Source of the DNA: Gammaproteobacteria bacterium
GTDB lineage: Bacteria > Pseudomonadota > Gammaproteobacteria > Steroidobacterales > GCA-2729495
Direction of reading: 5' to 3'
Length of the DNA: 56,025 nt
NCBI GenBank assembly: GCA_030746435.1
Contig: JASLMV010000014.1
Location: forward strand, 25,580-81,604
In this document: positions 1 to 8,158 of the stretch, piece after piece
Layout: every line of letters begins with the position of its first letter
How positions within the stretch are numbered: the stretch's first letter is position 1
Notes under the pieces: model-generated
The model's input: only the letters and a program-made list of their open reading frames with translations
Told to the model about the DNA's origin: nothing
Database searches by the model: none
Made by a program: the position numbers and the translations under genes

Positions 1-90
1 TCGGTTTTGGCCTCAGGCTCGGTTTTGGCCTCAGGCTCGGTTTTGGCCTCAGGCTCGGTTTTGGCCTCAGGCTCGGTCTTGGCCTCAGGC
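1..90 (-). repeat. 18-bp tandem repeat encoding EAKTEP in the S2 tail
   Basis: Four perfect copies of the 18-bp unit TCGGTTTTGGCCTCAGGC lie at 1-18, 19-36, 37-54 and 55-72. A fifth copy at 73-90 has one change (TTTTGG to TCTTGG). Read on the minus strand in the rpsB frame, each unit encodes Glu-Ala-Lys-Thr-Glu-Pro. The array runs off the left edge, so the copy number is a minimum. A degenerate sixth unit may follow at 91-108. Confidence 0.97.
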
Positions 91-917
91 CTGGTCTCAG
101 CCACTGCTGCAACTTTTTCTTTCACTACAACCTTTTTCGTTTTAGCCGCTTTGCGCGCGCCCCGCGCTGCCCCCGCAGGCCTGCCCTCGCCATCGAGCTC
201 GACAAACTCGTCATCGCCTTCGGGAACTTGTGGCAGTGTTGCCTTACCTTCGGTAACGGCATCAGCGACACCTGCAGCATAAAGTTGAGCGGCGCGCATG
301 GCATCGTCGTTACCCGGCACCACGTAGTCAACCTCGTTGGGCGAACAGTTAGTGTCCACAATCGCTATGACGGGTATGCCAAGCTTGCGGGCCTCGTGCA
401 AAGCGATTTTTTCGTGGCCGACATCGATAATGAACAGCGCGTCTGGCAACGACCGCATAGCCTTGATGCCACCGAGGCTGCGTTCCAGCTTTTCCTGCTC
501 GCGCTTAAGACCAAGAACTTCCTTCTTGCTCAACTGGTCAAAACTTCCATCCTCCGACATCGCTTCCAGCTCTTCGAGCCTCTTGATCGACTGCTTGATC
601 GTCTTGAAGTTGGTCAGCATTCCACCGAGCCAGCGATGGCTCACAAACGGCATGCCACAGGTCTCCGCCGCTGTCCTGATAGCCTCTCGAGCAGACCGCT
701 TGGTGCCTACGAACAGCACGGTTCCGTTGTCTGCAGCAACGTTTTTTATGAAATCGAGGGCTTTCTCGTACAGCGGTAAGGTCTGCTCAAGATTGATGAT
801 GTGGATATTATTGCGGTGACCGAAAATGAACGGTGCCATTTTCGGATTCCAATATCGGGTCTGATGCCCAAAGTGCACCCCAGCCTCCAGCATCTGGCGC
901 ATGGATACGTCTGTCAT
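1..917 (-). CDS. rpsB: 30S ribosomal protein S2 (partial, C-terminus cut by window edge)
   Basis: Protein S2 of the small ribosomal subunit, needed for S1 binding and translation initiation. Reading leftward from ATG at 917 the protein begins [19 protein letters not shown] and contains the family blocks [35 protein letters not shown] and [19 protein letters not shown]. The conserved S2 body ends near residue 230, but the frame stays open to the window edge (about 305 codons). The extra C-terminus is rich in Ala, Lys and Glu and ends in at least five EAKTEP hexapeptide repeats; most S2 proteins stop near 240 residues. The ORF has no stop inside the window. It is divergent from map, as in Escherichia coli. 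Identity is certain; the full length of the tail is unknown. Confidence 0.97.
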   Translation of the reverse strand, partial: MTDVSMRQMLEAGVHFGHQTRYWNPKMAPFIFGHRNNIHIINLEQTLPLYEKALDFIKNVAADNGTVLFVGTKRSAREAIRTAAETCGMPFVSHRWLGGMLTNFKTIKQSIKRLEELEAMSEDGSFDQLSKKEVLGLKREQEKLERSLGGIKAMRSLPDALFIIDVGHEKIALHEARKLGIPVIAIVDTNCSPNEVDYVVPGNDDAMRAAQLYAAGVADAVTEGKATLPQVPEGDDEFVELDGEGRPAGAARGARKAAKTKKVVVKEKVAAVAETRPEAKTEPEAKTEPEAKTEPEAKTEPEAKT

Positions 918-1036
918 TTTTAAACTCCTGGGTTCAGCCTCCATGTACCCCGTACGGCAACCGTTTCGAGTCAGGCTCGTGAACGGCACCCAGCCGCACG
1001 TGACGGTACATGTGTGGATTTGATTGCTTAAAATGC
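918..1036 (-). promoter_or_regulatory. rpsB 5' leader with long-range stem (possible S2 autoregulatory leader)
   Basis: Together with the rpsB promoter and the short stretch before map this makes up a 319-bp gap without a gene. The inferred rpsB mRNA leader is about 119 nt. Within it, CATGTACC (942-949) is exactly complementary to GGTACATG (1005-1012), which would close an 8-bp stem around a 55-nt internal region. An AGGAG Shine-Dalgarno follows just before the start codon. Gammaproteobacterial rpsB leaders are known to be bound by S2 for feedback control. The stem is seen; the autoregulatory role is inferred. Confidence 0.5.
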
Positions 1037-1042
1037 GCGCGC

Positions 1043-1071
1043 TTTATACCATATGGGCCGTTCAGCAACAA
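1043..1071 (-). promoter_or_regulatory. rpsB promoter (sigma70-type)
   Basis: On the minus strand TTGTTG (-35, 1066-1071) and TATAAA (-10, 1043-1048) are separated by 17 bp. The -10 is followed by a GC-rich discriminator (GCGCGCGC), typical of stringently controlled ribosomal promoters. The start of transcription would be near 1036. Confidence 0.65.
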
Positions 1072-1236
1072 TGGATCGGGGGCTCCGGCTGTGCTTTTCA
1101 GCCCGGGCGGCGCGACCCGGCGTCCGGTAGCAACCGGGCTCTACACCTCGCCTTCTAGTCGATTTGGCGATCCATGTTGCCCCGCAGCCACAGCGCCCCA
1201 TTTTGCCCCTGCCAGGTAGTTCCAGGAATATCGCCG

Positions 1237-2001
1237 ATGAGCGTAACAATTAAAACTCCGGCTGAAGTCGACAAAATGCGGGTCGCAGGACGGCTTACAG
1301 CTGACGTGCTGGACATGCTCGACGAGCATGTGCAGCCCGGCGTGTCCACCGATGAACTGGACAGCATCTGTCACGGTTTTATCGTCAATACGCAGAAGGC
1401 TATCCCGGCACCGCTTAACTACCGGGGCTTCCCGAAGTCCATATGCACATCACTCAACCATGTCGTCTGTCACGGTATACCCGGCACCCGGGTCCTTAAG
1501 AACGGTGACGTGCTTAATATCGATATCACCGTTATCAAAGACGGCTACCACGGTGATTCAAGCCGGATGTATACCGTGGGCGAACCCCCGGTGCAGGCCA
1601 GGCGCCTGACCCAGGCATCGTTTGACGCCATGTGGAAAGGCATAGAAATGGTTCGGCCGGGCGCCCGGCTGGGCGACATCGGGCACGCGATCCAGAGTTT
1701 CGCGGAAGCCCAACGCTTTTCGGTTGTGCGGGAATACTGTGGGCATGGTATAGGCAGGTTATTCCACGAAGACCCGCAGGTACTCCATTACGGGAATCCG
1801 GAAACAGGACTCGAGCTGGTCGAAGGTATGACGTTTACGGTAGAGCCCATGCTCAACGCAGGCAGCCGGCATGTGAAACTTCTGGGCGACGGCTGGACTG
1901 TTGTAACCAAGGACCATTCGCTGTCCGCACAATGGGAACATACCGTGCTCGTAACACAATCAGGTTTCGAGGTGCTGACGCTGGGAGCCGGTGACCGCTG
2001 A
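1237..2001 (+). CDS. map: Type I methionine aminopeptidase
   Basis: Cytosolic metalloprotease that removes the initiator methionine from nascent proteins. The 254-residue product starts MSVTIKTPAEVDKMRVAG, closely matching the family N-terminus, so the ATG at 1237 was chosen over an upstream in-frame start at 1174; AGGA at 1223-1226 is a possible ribosome site. Metal ligands and the substrate His are visible in order: NHVVCHG (His), NIDITVIKDGYHGDSS (two Asp), EYCGHGIG (His), TFTVEPML (Glu) and QWEHTVLV (Glu). The TGA overlaps the ATG of glnD by one base (TGATG), implying translational coupling. Divergent to rpsB. Confidence 0.97.
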   Translation: MSVTIKTPAEVDKMRVAGRLTADVLDMLDEHVQPGVSTDELDSICHGFIVNTQKAIPAPLNYRGFPKSICTSLNHVVCHGIPGTRVLKNGDVLNIDITVIKDGYHGDSSRMYTVGEPPVQARRLTQASFDAMWKGIEMVRPGARLGDIGHAIQSFAEAQRFSVVREYCGHGIGRLFHEDPQVLHYGNPETGLELVEGMTFTVEPMLNAGSRHVKLLGDGWTVVTKDHSLSAQWEHTVLVTQSGFEVLTLGAGDR

Positions 2002-4751
2002 TGGTAACCCCTTCCGTACACACCGACCCGGCGGCGACGCTCTCTATCAGCTCTGACGATCAGGCGCTCGCACAGCGCTGTCTGAACGATGCCGGAACCG
2101 ATATCGACTGGGACGTCATCGAAAGCTGGGTCGAGGCCGCGGCAGAGGATCCCCTGCCATCCTACCGAACCCTGCTCGCCTCAACCTACGAAGCGCTCAA
2201 ACAGCGCTTCCTCAACGGCGATTCCGTCGAGCAACTGGTCGCCGACCGGACCCGCATTGTCGACAGCGTTATCGTCTCGGCATGGCGATCCTTTTCGGCA
2301 TCGAGTGATTCCAACCTGGCGCTGGTCGCGGTCGGTGGCTACGGCCGCGGTGAATTGCATCCGGCGTCCGACATCGACCTGTTACTGCTAACCAAGCGCG
2401 ATGCCCGGAAGTATCGGGAAGATATTGCTGATTTCCTTGCACTGCTCTGGGACGTCGGACTGGAAGTCGGCCACAGTACCCGCACTATTAATGAGTGCAG
2501 GGACGCATGCAAAGGCGATCTGACGATTGCAACCACACTGATGGAATCGCGGTTGCTGTATGGCTCCGAATCGCTATACAAAAAAATGGCAGAAGCGATC
2601 GCACCGCCAAAGATCTGGCCGGCGCGAGCTTTTTTCGAAGCGAAACTAAAGGAACAGGCAAACCGGCACCACAGTTACGATGACACGGCCTACAACCTCG
2701 AGCCCAACATCAAGGGCAGCCCGGGAGGGTTAAGAGATATACAGATTATTATCTGGGTCACCATGCGGCACTTCGGGACCGGCAATTTGTCGAGTCTCGT
2801 CGAGGAAGGATTCATCACCGAAGCACAACTGCGGATACTCCGGCAGGGCAGAAAACTTCTGTGGCAAATTCGCTTCGCCCTCCACATCCTTACCGGGAGG
2901 CGCGAGGATCGGTTGCTGTTTGACTACCAGGCACGCATAGCCGAGTTATTCGGCTACGAAGATGCGTCATATACGCTGGCCGTAGAACAACTTATGCAGC
3001 GGTACTACCGGACCGTCATGGATATCAGCCGCCTGAACGAGATGCTGCTGCAGTTATTCCAGGAAGCGATTCTCCTGAACCCCGATGCCCCGGCCGAGCC
3101 TGTCAGCGACAATTTCGAAGTCAAGAACGGTTTCCTGCAGATCGCCCACGAGCAGGTATTCCCCGACAATCCTTCCGCACTGCTGGAAATGTTCCTGATG
3201 CTGCAGCAGCACCCCGAATACAAAGGCGTCAGCGCCCGGACCATCGCGCTCGTACGCCGGCATATGCACCTGATCGACGATGAGTTCCGGCTGAACCCCA
3301 GGAACCACCGCCTGTTCCTGAAAATCCTCGCCGCACCGGAAGGCGTTACCCATGAACTGCGGCGGATGAACATCTACGGCGTACTGGGCCAGTACATACC
3401 GAGTTTTGGCCGCATCGTAGGACGGATGCAGTACGACCTCTTCCATGCTTACACGGTCGATGCGCACACTCTCTTCGTTGTCAGTAATCTGCGGCGCTTC
3501 GCGCTGGACCGTTTCGACCACGAGTACCCCCGCTGCAGTGAAATTATGCGCGGGATAGCGTCACCCGAAATCCTCTACCTCGCGGGACTCTTCCATGACA
3601 TCGCCAAAGGCCGCGGAGGCGACCATTCGACCCTGGGCGCGGTAACTGCGGAAGCATTCTGCCTGGAGCACGGGATGAGCCGCTACGATTCACGGCTTGT
3701 TGCATGGCTGGTCAGGCATCACCTGCTGCTGTCGCTGACCGCACAGAAAAAGGATATCAATGACCCGGAGGTCATCCGCGAATTTGCGGGTACGGTCGGT
3801 GACGAGACACACCTTAATTACCTCTACCTGCTGACGGTTGCGGACGTACGCGCAACCAACCCCAAACTCTGGAATACATGGAAAGCACAGTTGTTCGAGG
3901 AGACTTACGAACTCGCCAAGCGCGCATTGCACCAGGGACTGGAAACGCCGATAGACGCGGACGAGTTGCTGCGCGAGAAACAACAGCGGGCGCTGAACCT
4001 GATGCAGGCAGGCAGCGACGAGGCCGATGCCGCACGCGGGCTGTGGAACAGCCTTGGCCAAGAATACTTCGTCAGGTGTCGCCCCGAAGAAATCGCCTGG
4101 CACACGCAACTGCTCGCCGAGCATACCGGTGCCGAAGACAATACCCTGGTCGATATCCAGGTGCCCGAGACCCGGGACCGTACCGAGGTCCTGATTTATG
4201 CACCGCAGGGCCAGTTCAATTTTTCTATCGCGACCGGTGTGCTGGATGAATTCGGGCTGACCATTACCGACGCCAGGCTCATCCCTCTCGACAACGGGCA
4301 AAGCCTGTCTATTTATACGGTCCTCGAACAGGACGGTCAGCCTGTCGACGAGCAACCCCGGCGGGACAAAATCCGCCAGCGCTTGAACAAGCTGATACGC
4401 GAGCCGAGCACCGGGCCCGTGCGCATCACGCGCAAGGCGCCCCGCCAGGTGCGCATGTTCGAGACCCCAACGCAGGTCGATTTTGCAGAAGATGTTGCCA
4501 ACCAGCGGACCGTTATGAACCTGACCAGCGGTGACCGGCCGGGCCTGCTCGCCGAAACCGGCCAGGCTCTGCGCAAACTCAACGTATTCGTGCGTATGGC
4601 CAAAATCGTCACGGTCGGCGAACGTGCGGAAGATGTCTTCTACATCACGGACAAGGACGGCAAGCCGTTGTCGGCGGAATTGCAGGAAGCGCTGCGCGAT
4701 GAATTGCTGGCTAATAATAAGGATGGCCCCGCCCGGGCCGAAGACGAGTAG
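2001..4751 (+). CDS. glnD: Bifunctional uridylyltransferase/uridylyl-removing enzyme GlnD
   Basis: Glutamine sensor that adds UMP to, and removes it from, PII signalling proteins, controlling nitrogen assimilation. The 916-residue protein has the full family architecture. The nucleotidyltransferase core GGYGRGELHPASDIDLLLL lies near residue 112, followed by a GlnD linker domain. An HD phosphohydrolase site LFHDIAKGRGGDHS lies near residue 531. Two C-terminal ACT domains follow (EVLIYAPQGQFNFSIA near 730 and VMNLTSGDRPGLLAE near 838). Both catalytic sites look intact, so both activities are expected. Starts one base inside map and is followed 35 bp later by dapD. Length is slightly above the E. 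coli protein (890). Confidence 0.97.
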   Translation: MVTPSVHTDPAATLSISSDDQALAQRCLNDAGTDIDWDVIESWVEAAAEDPLPSYRTLLASTYEALKQRFLNGDSVEQLVADRTRIVDSVIVSAWRSFSASSDSNLALVAVGGYGRGELHPASDIDLLLLTKRDARKYREDIADFLALLWDVGLEVGHSTRTINECRDACKGDLTIATTLMESRLLYGSESLYKKMAEAIAPPKIWPARAFFEAKLKEQANRHHSYDDTAYNLEPNIKGSPGGLRDIQIIIWVTMRHFGTGNLSSLVEEGFITEAQLRILRQGRKLLWQIRFALHILTGRREDRLLFDYQARIAELFGYEDASYTLAVEQLMQRYYRTVMDISRLNEMLLQLFQEAILLNPDAPAEPVSDNFEVKNGFLQIAHEQVFPDNPSALLEMFLMLQQHPEYKGVSARTIALVRRHMHLIDDEFRLNPRNHRLFLKILAAPEGVTHELRRMNIYGVLGQYIPSFGRIVGRMQYDLFHAYTVDAHTLFVVSNLRRFALDRFDHEYPRCSEIMRGIASPEILYLAGLFHDIAKGRGGDHSTLGAVTAEAFCLEHGMSRYDSRLVAWLVRHHLLLSLTAQKKDINDPEVIREFAGTVGDETHLNYLYLLTVADVRATNPKLWNTWKAQLFEETYELAKRALHQGLETPIDADELLREKQQRALNLMQAGSDEADAARGLWNSLGQEYFVRCRPEEIAWHTQLLAEHTGAEDNTLVDIQVPETRDRTEVLIYAPQGQFNFSIATGVLDEFGLTITDARLIPLDNGQSLSIYTVLEQDGQPVDEQPRRDKIRQRLNKLIREPSTGPVRITRKAPRQVRMFETPTQVDFAEDVANQRTVMNLTSGDRPGLLAETGQALRKLNVFVRMAKIVTVGERAEDVFYITDKDGKPLSAELQEALRDELLANNKDGPARAEDE

Positions 4752-4786
4752 AATAGCGCGCCAACATTCCGAGGATAACGGTACAT

Positions 4787-5608
4787 ATGAACGACATTAA
4801 GGACCTGATTGAAAGCAGTTTCGATCAGCGCCAGGAACTGAATCTGGGCGATGCCTCGCAGAAACTGCGACATGCCATTCATACTGCTATCGAAATGCTC
4901 GATAGCGGCGAAGCGCGCGTGGCCGAGCCCACGGAAGCGGGTTGGCAGGTCAACGAATGGCTCAAGAAAGCGGTGCTGCTCTACTTCGCGACTGAGTCCA
5001 ATGCAAAGATCGGCGGCGGGTTCAGCAATTTCTATGACAAGGTCCCGTTGAAATTCGCCGGGTGGGACGAGCAGCAGTTCGCCGCCGCCGGCGTGCGGGT
5101 CGTGCCTGATGCGATCGCCCGCAAAGGTTCCTACATCGCAGACAACGTTGTGCTGATGCCCTCCTACGTGAACATCGGCGCCTACATCGACAGCGGAACG
5201 CTGGTCGACACCTGGGCAACGGTGGGAAGCTGCGCACAGATCGGCAAGAACGTGCACCTGTCCGGTGGCGCCGGCATCGGCGGCGTTCTGGAACCGTTGC
5301 AGGCGGCCCCCACCATTATCGAAGACAACTGCTTTATAGGCGCCCGTTCCGAGATTGTCGAAGGCGTAATTGTTGAAGCGGGCGCGGTCATTTCCATGGG
5401 CGTCTACATAGGCCAAAGCACACGGATTTACGACCGCGAGAAAGACGAACTGCTTTATGGCCGCGTACCGGCAGGTGCCGTGGTGGTGCCCGGCAGCCTG
5501 CCCTCGGGCACGGGCAACTGCAGCCTGTACGCCGCAATTATCGTGAAGCGCGTCGATGCCAAGACGCGGGCCAAGGTAGGTATAAACGAGCTCCTGAGGG
5601 AAAACTGA
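4787..5608 (+). CDS. dapD: 2,3,4,5-tetrahydropyridine-2,6-dicarboxylate N-succinyltransferase
   Basis: Succinylates tetrahydrodipicolinate using succinyl-CoA in the lysine/meso-diaminopimelate pathway. The product is 273 residues, essentially the family length (274 in E. coli). Typical blocks include [30 protein letters not shown] and FAGWDEQQF. The hexapeptide-repeat left-handed beta helix follows ([57 protein letters not shown]). The start ATG at 4787 is preceded by GAGGATAACGG. It lies upstream of dapE, the second next enzyme of the succinylase route, with a 69-bp gap, so the two are probably co-transcribed. The intervening aminotransferase is not in the window. Confidence 0.97.
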   Translation: MNDIKDLIESSFDQRQELNLGDASQKLRHAIHTAIEMLDSGEARVAEPTEAGWQVNEWLKKAVLLYFATESNAKIGGGFSNFYDKVPLKFAGWDEQQFAAAGVRVVPDAIARKGSYIADNVVLMPSYVNIGAYIDSGTLVDTWATVGSCAQIGKNVHLSGGAGIGGVLEPLQAAPTIIEDNCFIGARSEIVEGVIVEAGAVISMGVYIGQSTRIYDREKDELLYGRVPAGAVVVPGSLPSGTGNCSLYAAIIVKRVDAKTRAKVGINELLREN

Positions 5609-5677
5609 GGACGTGATTAACGTTTGCGGTGCCGGAGCCGAATGGAAATGGCTGTTTTTTTGGGCTGGTAAATCAGA

Positions 5678-6802
5678 ATGAGTGCAACCGTCGATTTTGC
5701 AATCGAACTGATGGAACGGAAGTCGGTTACGCCGGAGGACGGCGGCTGCCAGAAACTCATAGCCGAGAAACTGGCGCCGGCCGGGTTCCGGATCGAGCAT
5801 TTGCGTTATGGCGACGTCGATAACCTGTGGGCACGGCGTGGCGATGAGGGTCCGGTTTTCTGTTTCGCCGGCCACACCGACGTGGTACCCCCGGGTCCGA
5901 ACGAGGAATGGGAAAGCGACCCCTTCAAGGCGGAACTTCGCAACGGGTTGCTAATCGGACGTGGTGCAGCGGACATGAAAACTGCGCTCGCAGCCATGGT
6001 CGATGCCACCACGGAGTTCGTGGACGAAAACCCCGACCACAAGGGTTCGATCGCATTCCTGATCACCAGTGACGAAGAAGGACCGGCTCAGCAGGGCACC
6101 AAGGAAGTAATCAAAACCCTGGGGGAGCGCGGTGAAAAAATAGACTGGTGCGTTATCGGCGAACCCTCGAGCAGTTCCCGGCTGGGCGACGCCGTCAAGA
6201 TCGGCCGCCGCGGCTCTCTGAGCGGCATGCTAACCGTGCACGGCGTCCAGGGCCATGTCGCGTACCCGCAACTCGCCGACAACCCCATCGAGCGTTTCGC
6301 GCCGGTGCTGGCCGAACTCTACGCGCTGGAACTGGACGAAGGAAACGAGTTTTTCCCGCCTTCGAGCTTCCAGGTCGTGCAACTGGAAAGCGGCACGGGC
6401 TTCCCTAACGTGACGCCGGGTGAGTTGTACACGCGGTTTAATTTTCGCTACTCGACCGAGTGGGACCACGGGGGGATCAAGGCCCATGTAAGCGAAATAC
6501 TGGATAAGCACGGACTCAAGTACACGCTGGACTGGCACCTTTCCGGCGCGCCGTTCCTGACGGAAGGCGGGCCGCTGATTCCGGCGGTGCAGGAAGCTGT
6601 GCAAACCGTGACGGGAGTGACGCCCGAACTGTCGACCACCGGCGGTACATCCGACGGACGGTTTATTTCGCCCGCGGGCGCAGATGTGGTGGAGTTTGGC
6701 GCGATTAACGCGAGCATCCACAAGTCCAATGAAGAGATCCTGCTGGACGATATCGACCGCATGCGCGAGACCTATAAAGAAATCCTCCGCCGCATGCTCT
6801 AG
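5678..6802 (+). CDS. dapE: Succinyl-diaminopimelate desuccinylase
   Basis: Dinuclear zinc hydrolase (M20 family) that removes succinate from N-succinyl-LL-diaminopimelate. The 374-residue protein shows FAGHTDVVPPG (zinc His66, Asp68), GRGAADMKT (bridging Asp99), TSDEEGPA (catalytic Glu133, zinc Glu134), GEPSSSS and, near the C-terminus, INASIHKSNE (zinc His). All metal ligands are present. The ATG at 5678 has only a weak upstream ribosome site (TCAGA). Follows dapD in the same direction. Ends 137 bp before the convergent dsbB. Confidence 0.96.
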   Translation: MSATVDFAIELMERKSVTPEDGGCQKLIAEKLAPAGFRIEHLRYGDVDNLWARRGDEGPVFCFAGHTDVVPPGPNEEWESDPFKAELRNGLLIGRGAADMKTALAAMVDATTEFVDENPDHKGSIAFLITSDEEGPAQQGTKEVIKTLGERGEKIDWCVIGEPSSSSRLGDAVKIGRRGSLSGMLTVHGVQGHVAYPQLADNPIERFAPVLAELYALELDEGNEFFPPSSFQVVQLESGTGFPNVTPGELYTRFNFRYSTEWDHGGIKAHVSEILDKHGLKYTLDWHLSGAPFLTEGGPLIPAVQEAVQTVTGVTPELSTTGGTSDGRFISPAGADVVEFGAINASIHKSNEEILLDDIDRMRETYKEILRRML

Positions 6803-6840
6803 CAGCCGTTTGAAACCCTCAGGCGGCACGATCCGGCGTT

Positions 6841-6900
6841 AAGAATTGACTTACAATGCTCATGTACTGGCGTGTACACTCCGCTTGTTCGTCAATTCTT
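6841..6900. other. Nested inverted repeat between dapE and dsbB
   Basis: AAGAATTGAC (6841-6850) and GTCAATTCTT (6891-6900) are perfect 10-bp inverted arms 40 bp apart. Inside, TGTAC (6863-6867) and GTACA (6874-6878) form a second inverted pair around TGGCGT. The element lies between two convergent genes, and no T-run follows either arm directly. It could be a bidirectional terminator, a regulator site or part of a small RNA; the function is not known. Confidence 0.55.
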
Positions 6901-6939
6901 GCCTTGGCTCGCGGCCTGCCTGAGCGCTTCAAGCAACTG

Positions 6940-7437
6940 CTAGTTTTCTGCCGGCCAGTTGCGAAGATTGACGACTATTCCGTAAACGCCCAGTGCTGCG
7001 ACTGCAATCAGTACCCAGGCCGGCATGCTCAGTCCGAGGAACGACCAGATGATCTTGGCGCACTCTCCCGAGCCGCTTAACACGGTCGAAAAAACTTCGG
7101 TCAGCGGGAAGGCGTCCAGCATGAAATCAAGGCCGGGACCGCAGGCCGGAACCTTGTCGGGCGGCAGGTTCTGCAACCAGACGTGTCGGCCGGCGACACC
7201 GACGCCGGCTGCCGCGGCCAGCGTAATGAACGCGGCATAAATACGAGACCCGGTTTGTGCCGGGTTATGCAGCCCCGCGACCAGGAACACAACCCCCAGG
7301 GCAATGACCGCAACCCGCTGGAAAATGCACAGGGGGCATGGCTCCAGGTTGAGTTGATACTGTGCAAACAGGGCATACGCCATCAGCCCGGCGCAACTGG
7401 CGAAACCCAGCAGGTTGAGTGAGCGTTTGTTCAGCAT
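6940..7437 (-). CDS. dsbB: Disulfide bond formation protein B
   Basis: Inner-membrane quinone reductase that reoxidises periplasmic DsbA. The 165-residue product starts MLNKRSLNLLGF at 7437, where AAGGA lies 8 bases upstream; an in-frame ATG three codons earlier (7446) overlaps that ribosome site and was rejected. The periplasmic redox pairs are visible: CPLC (Cys34, Cys37) after the first membrane helix, and the second-loop cysteines in PACGPGLDFML and SGECAKIIW. Four hydrophobic segments fit the family topology. Located downstream of yoaA-tsaB on the same strand and convergent with dapE. Confidence 0.95.
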   Translation of the reverse strand: MLNKRSLNLLGFASCAGLMAYALFAQYQLNLEPCPLCIFQRVAVIALGVVFLVAGLHNPAQTGSRIYAAFITLAAAAGVGVAGRHVWLQNLPPDKVPACGPGLDFMLDAFPLTEVFSTVLSGSGECAKIIWSFLGLSMPAWVLIAVAALGVYGIVVNLRNWPAEN

Positions 7438-7474
7438 GTGGCCCATCCTTCCGACCCTGCGATGCGTGTTCTAT

Positions 7475-8158
7475 TCATTGCGTCACATTCTCCCGCACAT
7501 AGTTTGGCAGAGCATCGACGGCCTGCACACAATCGCCCGCCGCGAACTGGCTTTTGGCTATAGCCAGCACGCTCTCCGCAGACGGCCGCACATCCGGCAG
7601 AACCTTGTCTATAAGCTCACGATTCTGTTCGACAAGGCCGGACCATGCCTCCCAGCCCGGACCCGCCGCAATGACGGCGCCGGATTTTTGCGGCAGACGG
7701 AAAACAGCCGGATCGACAAGCTGATCCGGCTGCACCGGGGCCGGCATACCGGATTCTCCGGTCGTATAAATACCCAGGTACGCCTCGCCCATCCGGGCAT
7801 CCAGACAACTCGCAACCGATCTCTCGCCGGCCTCTGCCGCAACGGCCGCGGCGATGGCCGCGAGGCTGGACACCCTGCCTACAGGAAGATCCTGGGAATA
7901 AGCAAGCGCCTGGGCAACGCTGGTAGCCACACGCACCCCGGTAAAACTACCCGGACCGCAACCGAACGCGATGCAGTCGAGTTCTCTTGCCGTCAAGCCT
8001 GCATCTGCCAGCAGGGAGGCAATCTCCCGGTAGACTAACCTCGAACTGCCCTGCGCATCGTTGAAAGACCGCTGCACTACCTCCGCACCGTTGCTCAGCG
8101 CGACTGATCCCTGACGGGTCGAGGTTTCAATGGCCAGGCAGCGGAACACGGCATTCAT
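7475..8158 (-). CDS. tsaB: tRNA threonylcarbamoyladenosine biosynthesis protein TsaB
   Basis: Non-catalytic partner of TsaD in the complex that makes N6-threonylcarbamoyladenosine at tRNA position 37. The 227-residue protein has the ASKHA-fold N-terminus CLAIETSTRQGSVALS and the characteristic blocks GPGSFTGVRVATSVAQALAY and DARMGEAYLGIY. The length matches E. coli TsaB (231). Its ATG overlaps the stop of yoaA by four bases (ATGA), so the genes are translationally coupled. Confidence 0.95.
   Translation of the reverse strand: MNAVFRCLAIETSTRQGSVALSNGAEVVQRSFNDAQGSSRLVYREIASLLADAGLTARELDCIAFGCGPGSFTGVRVATSVAQALAYSQDLPVGRVSSLAAIAAAVAAEAGERSVASCLDARMGEAYLGIYTTGESGMPAPVQPDQLVDPAVFRLPQKSGAVIAAGPGWEAWSGLVEQNRELIDKVLPDVRPSAESVLAIAKSQFAAGDCVQAVDALPNYVRENVTQ

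Noticed and set aside
1-90. Possible CRISPR-like or non-coding repeat array
   Set aside because: Units are contiguous 18-mers without spacers, keep the rpsB reading frame and encode a regular hexapeptide.
4640-5875. Long open frame (411 codons) on the minus strand over dapD
   Set aside because: It is antisense to dapD, which has full family motifs; the composition reflects high-GC antisense openness and no domain is recognisable.
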